From assembly GCF_000337175.1 (NCBI RefSeq), contig NZ_AOIJ01000030.1:413-64412 (forward strand): a DNA stretch of 64,000 nucleotides. Direction: 5' to 3'. The number at the start of each line of letters is the position of its first letter. Position 1 is the first letter of the stretch. Positions 61,484 to 64,000 of this stretch are shown in pieces. The notes under the pieces are model-generated. The model saw only the letters and a list, made by a program, of their open reading frames with translations. It had not been told where the DNA came from and made no database searches. The position numbers and the translations under genes were made by a program. Source of the DNA: Natrinema gari JCM 14663. Lineage in GTDB: Archaea; Halobacteriota; Halobacteria; Halobacteriales; Natrialbaceae.

Positions 61484-62164
61484 CTACGCCTCGGGCTCTG
61501 CGGGCGCTGCGACCCAGACGTGGCTCGCGACGGACTCCGGCAGTGACACGGGATCGTCGGCCTCGCTCGAGCGGGCCGTCACCATCCCGAAGGGCGCGAT
61601 TTCGATGATCTCGAGTTCGACGCCGGGTTCGACGCCGTGCTCGGCGAGATAGGAGAGGACTTCCGGATCGCGGTCGGCGACCTCGGCGACGGTCACGACG
61701 GTCCCCTCCTCGAACTCGGCGATCGATTTCCCCTCAGGCCGCGTCGGGGGTTCGAGGTCGGCGCTCGGAATCGGCGAGCCGTGGGGGTCGACCTCGGGTT
61801 CGCCGAGGGCGTCCGCGACGCGCGCCTCGAAGTCCTCGCTGATGTGGTGTTCGAGTCGATCGGCCTCCGCGTGGACCTCCGACCAGTCGTAATCGAGGTG
61901 CTCGGTGAGGTAGGCCTCGAGCAGCCGGTGATGGCGGACGATCTCCAGGGCGACGGTCTCGCCCTCGTCGGTCAGGGTCACGCCACGATACTTCTCGCGA
62001 TCGACGAGTTCCCGGTCCTCGAGTTTGTCGAGCATACTGGTGACCGTCGGCGACGTGACATCCAGCTCCTCGGCGATCTCAGAGGTCTTGATCCGATCGT
62101 CGGTCTCGCGTTGAAGCTGGTAGATCGCTTTGAGGTAGTCTTCCATCACGTCGCTCAGCATCAT
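61484..62164 (-). CDS. DtxR-family metalloregulator with MntR-like residues
   Basis: 226 aa (starts at 62164 or one codon later). HTH DYLKAIYQLQRETDDRIKTSEIAEELDVTSPTVTSMLDKLEDRELV, dimer/metal domain HHRLLEAYLTEHLDYDWSEVHAEADRLEHHIS, and a C-terminal SH3-like FeoA domain (SIAEFEEGTVVTVAEV). Asp9 and Asp102 occupy the positions that in B. subtilis MntR are Asp8 and Glu99 and in DtxR are Met10 and Cys102. Acidic ligands favour Mn2+ over Fe2+ (inference). A palindrome at 62177-62190 is a likely autoregulatory operator. Confidence 0.92.
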   Translation of the reverse strand: MMLSDVMEDYLKAIYQLQRETDDRIKTSEIAEELDVTSPTVTSMLDKLEDRELVDREKYRGVTLTDEGETVALEIVRHHRLLEAYLTEHLDYDWSEVHAEADRLEHHISEDFEARVADALGEPEVDPHGSPIPSADLEPPTRPEGKSIAEFEEGTVVTVAEVADRDPEVLSYLAEHGVEPGVELEIIEIAPFGMVTARSSEADDPVSLPESVASHVWVAAPAEPEA

Positions 62165-62176
62165 GCTATGCCGAGT

Positions 62177-62190
62177 TTAGACGGGTCTAA
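62177..62190. promoter_or_regulatory. Inverted repeat between the DtxR-family gene and arginase
   Basis: TTAGAC-GG-GTCTAA has two 6-bp arms around a 2-bp centre, located 13 bp upstream of the regulator's ATG in the 97-bp intergenic region shared with arginase. Size and AT/GC pattern fit a DtxR/MntR-type site. Binding is inferred from position. Confidence 0.6.
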
Positions 62191-62261
62191 CCCTAAAGCT
62201 GTCGCCAGAGCGACCGCACCGCAATCGCCACGACCAAGCCGGGCGGTGATCTATCGGGCGT

Positions 62262-63182
62262 ATGGAACGGACCGTCAGAATCATCGGGGCACCGATGGAC
62301 TACGGAGCGAACCGCCGCGGCGTCGACATGGGACCGTCAGCGATTCGATACGCGGACCTCGCGGACGGCCTCGAGCGAGCAGGCGTCGACCCGATCGATG
62401 ACGGCGACTTGACGATGCCGCGGGCCGAAGAGCGCGATCCGGACGCCGATCAGCCCAGACGGGGGGACGCGAAGTTCCTCCGGGAGATCGAGGACGTCTG
62501 TAAGCGGGTGCGCGATCGGGTCGCGACAACGCTCGCGGACGGCGAGTTCCCGCTCGTGCTGGGCGGGGATCATTCGGTCGCGATCGGGTCGCTGACTGGT
62601 TCGGCACGCGACGCCGACCTCGGGGCGATCTGGTTCGACGCCCACGCCGACCTCAACACGCCCGAAACCTCTCCCAGCGGGAACGTCCACGGGATGCCGC
62701 TGGCCGCCGCCCTCGGCCGCGGCGCGTTCGGCGAAACGGAGTGGGCACCTGCGCCTCGGCTCCAGGAGTCGTCGATTGCTTACGTCGGACTCCGGAGCAT
62801 CGACGACCGCGAGCGCGAACTGATCCGTGAAAGCGAGATCACCGCCTTCACCATGGCCGACATCGATCAGCGGGGCATCTCCGCGGTCGTCGACGACGCC
62901 CTCGCGGTCGCGACCGACGGCACCGACGGCGTCCACGTGAGCCTCGACCTCGACTGGCTCGATCCCAAGACGGCACCCGGGGTTGGCACTCCCGTCCGCG
63001 GCGGTGTCACCTACCGGGAAGCCCACGCCGCGCTCGAGACGCTGTCCCGACGCGACGAGGCGGAGGGGATCCTCCGATCAATGGACGTCGTCGAAGTGAA
63101 CCCAATCCTAGACGAGGGGAACGAAACGGCGACGCTAGCGGCGGAGCTAACGGCCAGCACGTTCGGCAAACGAATCCTCTGA
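62262..63182 (+). CDS. rocF: Arginase (ureohydrolase family)
   Basis: 306 aa. Mn-binding motifs: GGDHSVAIG (His), WFDAHADLNTP (D-x-H-x-D) and SLDLDWLDP (D-x-D). The substrate loop SGNVHGMP is the arginase signature, which separates it from agmatinase. It cleaves arginine to ornithine and urea. It is divergent from the MntR-like regulator, and its binuclear Mn centre makes a regulatory link plausible. Confidence 0.9.
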   Translation: MERTVRIIGAPMDYGANRRGVDMGPSAIRYADLADGLERAGVDPIDDGDLTMPRAEERDPDADQPRRGDAKFLREIEDVCKRVRDRVATTLADGEFPLVLGGDHSVAIGSLTGSARDADLGAIWFDAHADLNTPETSPSGNVHGMPLAAALGRGAFGETEWAPAPRLQESSIAYVGLRSIDDRERELIRESEITAFTMADIDQRGISAVVDDALAVATDGTDGVHVSLDLDWLDPKTAPGVGTPVRGGVTYREAHAALETLSRRDEAEGILRSMDVVEVNPILDEGNETATLAAELTASTFGKRIL

Positions 63183-63285
63183 GGGCACTGGCGACGGGGT
63201 TCGGCCGAGCCGACGGCCTGTCAATCGTAACCATGCCGAGTCCTGTTTCAACAGCTTTGTATCATAGTGCTTCCCAGTGTGGCAT

Positions 63286-64000
63286 ATGACTGAGAACGTC
63301 GTCGTGCTCGGTGCTGGATACGCCGGTACTGGTGCAATCAACAAGCTCCAGTCGGAGCTCGGGGGTAACGCGCGGCTGACCTGGATCGCCGATGTCGACT
63401 ATCATCTCGTGCTACACGAAGCACACCGCGTTATTCGGGACCCGGACGTTCGATCCGACATCACGTTCCCGACCACGCAGATCGCCGACCCGTCGACCCG
63501 GTTCATCCAGGACGAAGTCACCGGCCTCGACATCGACGAACAGGTCGTCGAACTCGCCGACGGCGACGATGTCGAGTACGATTACGTCCTCGTCGGACTC
63601 GGCAGCCAGACCGCCTACTACGGCATTCCGGGCCTCGAGGAGCACTCCCTGACCCTCAAGAGCTTGGACGACGCCCTCGAGATCCACGAGGCCGTCAGCG
63701 ACGCCAGCCGCGACGCAACCCGTGGCGAGCCCGCACAGGTCGTCATCGGCGGTGCCGGCCTCTCCGGCATCCAGACTGCCGGCGAGATCGCCGAGTTCCG
63801 CGACGAACACCGCGCACCCATCGAGATCCATCTCGTCGAAGCACTCGAGGAGATCTTCCCGGGCAACGATCCGGAGATTCAACAGGCGCTGCGCGACCTG
63901 CTCGAGCAAGCGGGCGTCCAGATCCATACGGACGACCCGATCACCGAGGCCACTGCGGATCACATCGAGTTCGACGAGGGCGAGCCCCTCGACCACGACG
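63286..64000 (+). CDS. Type II NADH dehydrogenase-like FAD oxidoreductase (5' part)
   Basis: The first 238 codons lie in the window. FAD motif VVVLGAGYAGTGAINKL, then YHLVLHEAHRVIRDPDVRSDITFP, DYVLVGLGSQTAYYGIPGLEE (A-T-G-like segment) and NAD motif QVVIGGAGLSGIQTAGEIAEF. This is the layout of Ndh-2 enzymes, which pass NADH electrons to menaquinone without pumping protons. The C-terminal membrane-associating part is beyond the window. Confidence 0.85.
   Translation, partial: MTENVVVLGAGYAGTGAINKLQSELGGNARLTWIADVDYHLVLHEAHRVIRDPDVRSDITFPTTQIADPSTRFIQDEVTGLDIDEQVVELADGDDVEYDYVLVGLGSQTAYYGIPGLEEHSLTLKSLDDALEIHEAVSDASRDATRGEPAQVVIGGAGLSGIQTAGEIAEFRDEHRAPIEIHLVEALEEIFPGNDPEIQQALRDLLEQAGVQIHTDDPITEATADHIEFDEGEPLDHD

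Noticed and set aside
1-64000. CRISPR arrays, rRNA genes, prophage genes, replication origin
   Set aside because: No regularly spaced repeats, no rRNA sequence, no capsid, terminase or integrase genes, and no Orc1/Cdc6 gene with origin boxes were seen.

Overview
The window is a stretch of chromosome from an extremely halophilic archaeon (class Halobacteria; the base composition and gene set suggest Natrialbaceae, e.g. Natrinema/Haloterrigena-like, but that is inference). The signs are high GC, very acidic proteins, twin-arginine lipoproteins, GTG starts, leaderless promoters with TATA boxes 25-30 bp before the start codon, an archaeal clamp loader (RfcL), a 20S proteasome, topoisomerase VI next to gyrase, a type III RuBisCO and a tRNA-Trp gene whose intron carries a box C/D guide RNA. 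Most of the window is ordinary housekeeping chromosome. One AT-richer interval (about 14.4-16.2 kb) looks acquired.

Layout. 0-4.5 kb: start of a thiolase-like gene, a DHH phosphoesterase, divergent Hsp20 and DJ-1/PfpI stress genes, and small regulators. 4.6-9.8 kb: a TetR-MATE efflux operon with a palindromic operator, a truncated CPA2 antiporter, a single-chain YcaO protein and a Tat lipoprotein. 9.9-14.2 kb: cupin, cytidylate kinase, IMP dehydrogenase and a membrane protein. 14.25-16.2 kb: intron-bearing tRNA-Trp, then an AT-rich islet with one PD-(D/E)XK-like nuclease gene that has a duplicated 82-residue C-terminal module, bracketed by related repeats. 16.2-25.4 kb: GIDE-domain membrane protein, XRE regulator, DUF457 protein, CinA-like protein, CNNM/CorC protein, Tat lipoprotein, a VapBC pair, rfcL and a zinc finger. 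25.4-29.7 kb: a biotin operon (bioB, a BioU-like oxidoreductase, bioF, bioD) with a BirA-type operator over the bioB promoter. 29.8-35.9 kb: RuBisCO III, an acidic low-complexity protein, sucCD and a UbiA-family protein.

36-44.4 kb: small zinc ribbons, a FilR1-like regulator, MOSC protein, HalOD1, Lrp, tRNA-Glu, FAH-family and metallo-beta-lactamase enzymes, and a divergent Nramp-family transporter. 44.7-60.6 kb: top6B-top6A, DsrE, a pyridine nucleotide-disulfide oxidoreductase, an ion-channel-like protein overlapped with an SGNH-hydrolase-like protein, a second divergent Nramp, psmA-psmB and gyrB-gyrA. 60.8-64 kb: an HTH regulator, an MntR-like DtxR regulator divergent from arginase, and the start of a type II NADH dehydrogenase.

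The items most worth a second look are the BioU-type biotin route with its operator, the islet nuclease with duplicated modules, the stand-alone YcaO, the channel/SGNH pair, the two Nramp relatives that lack the usual metal ligands, a 16-bp alternating purine-pyrimidine tract just before the gyrB TATA box, and the MntR-like regulator facing a manganese enzyme. I did not see a complete new multi-gene system; the islet nuclease and the YcaO locus are the nearest to one.
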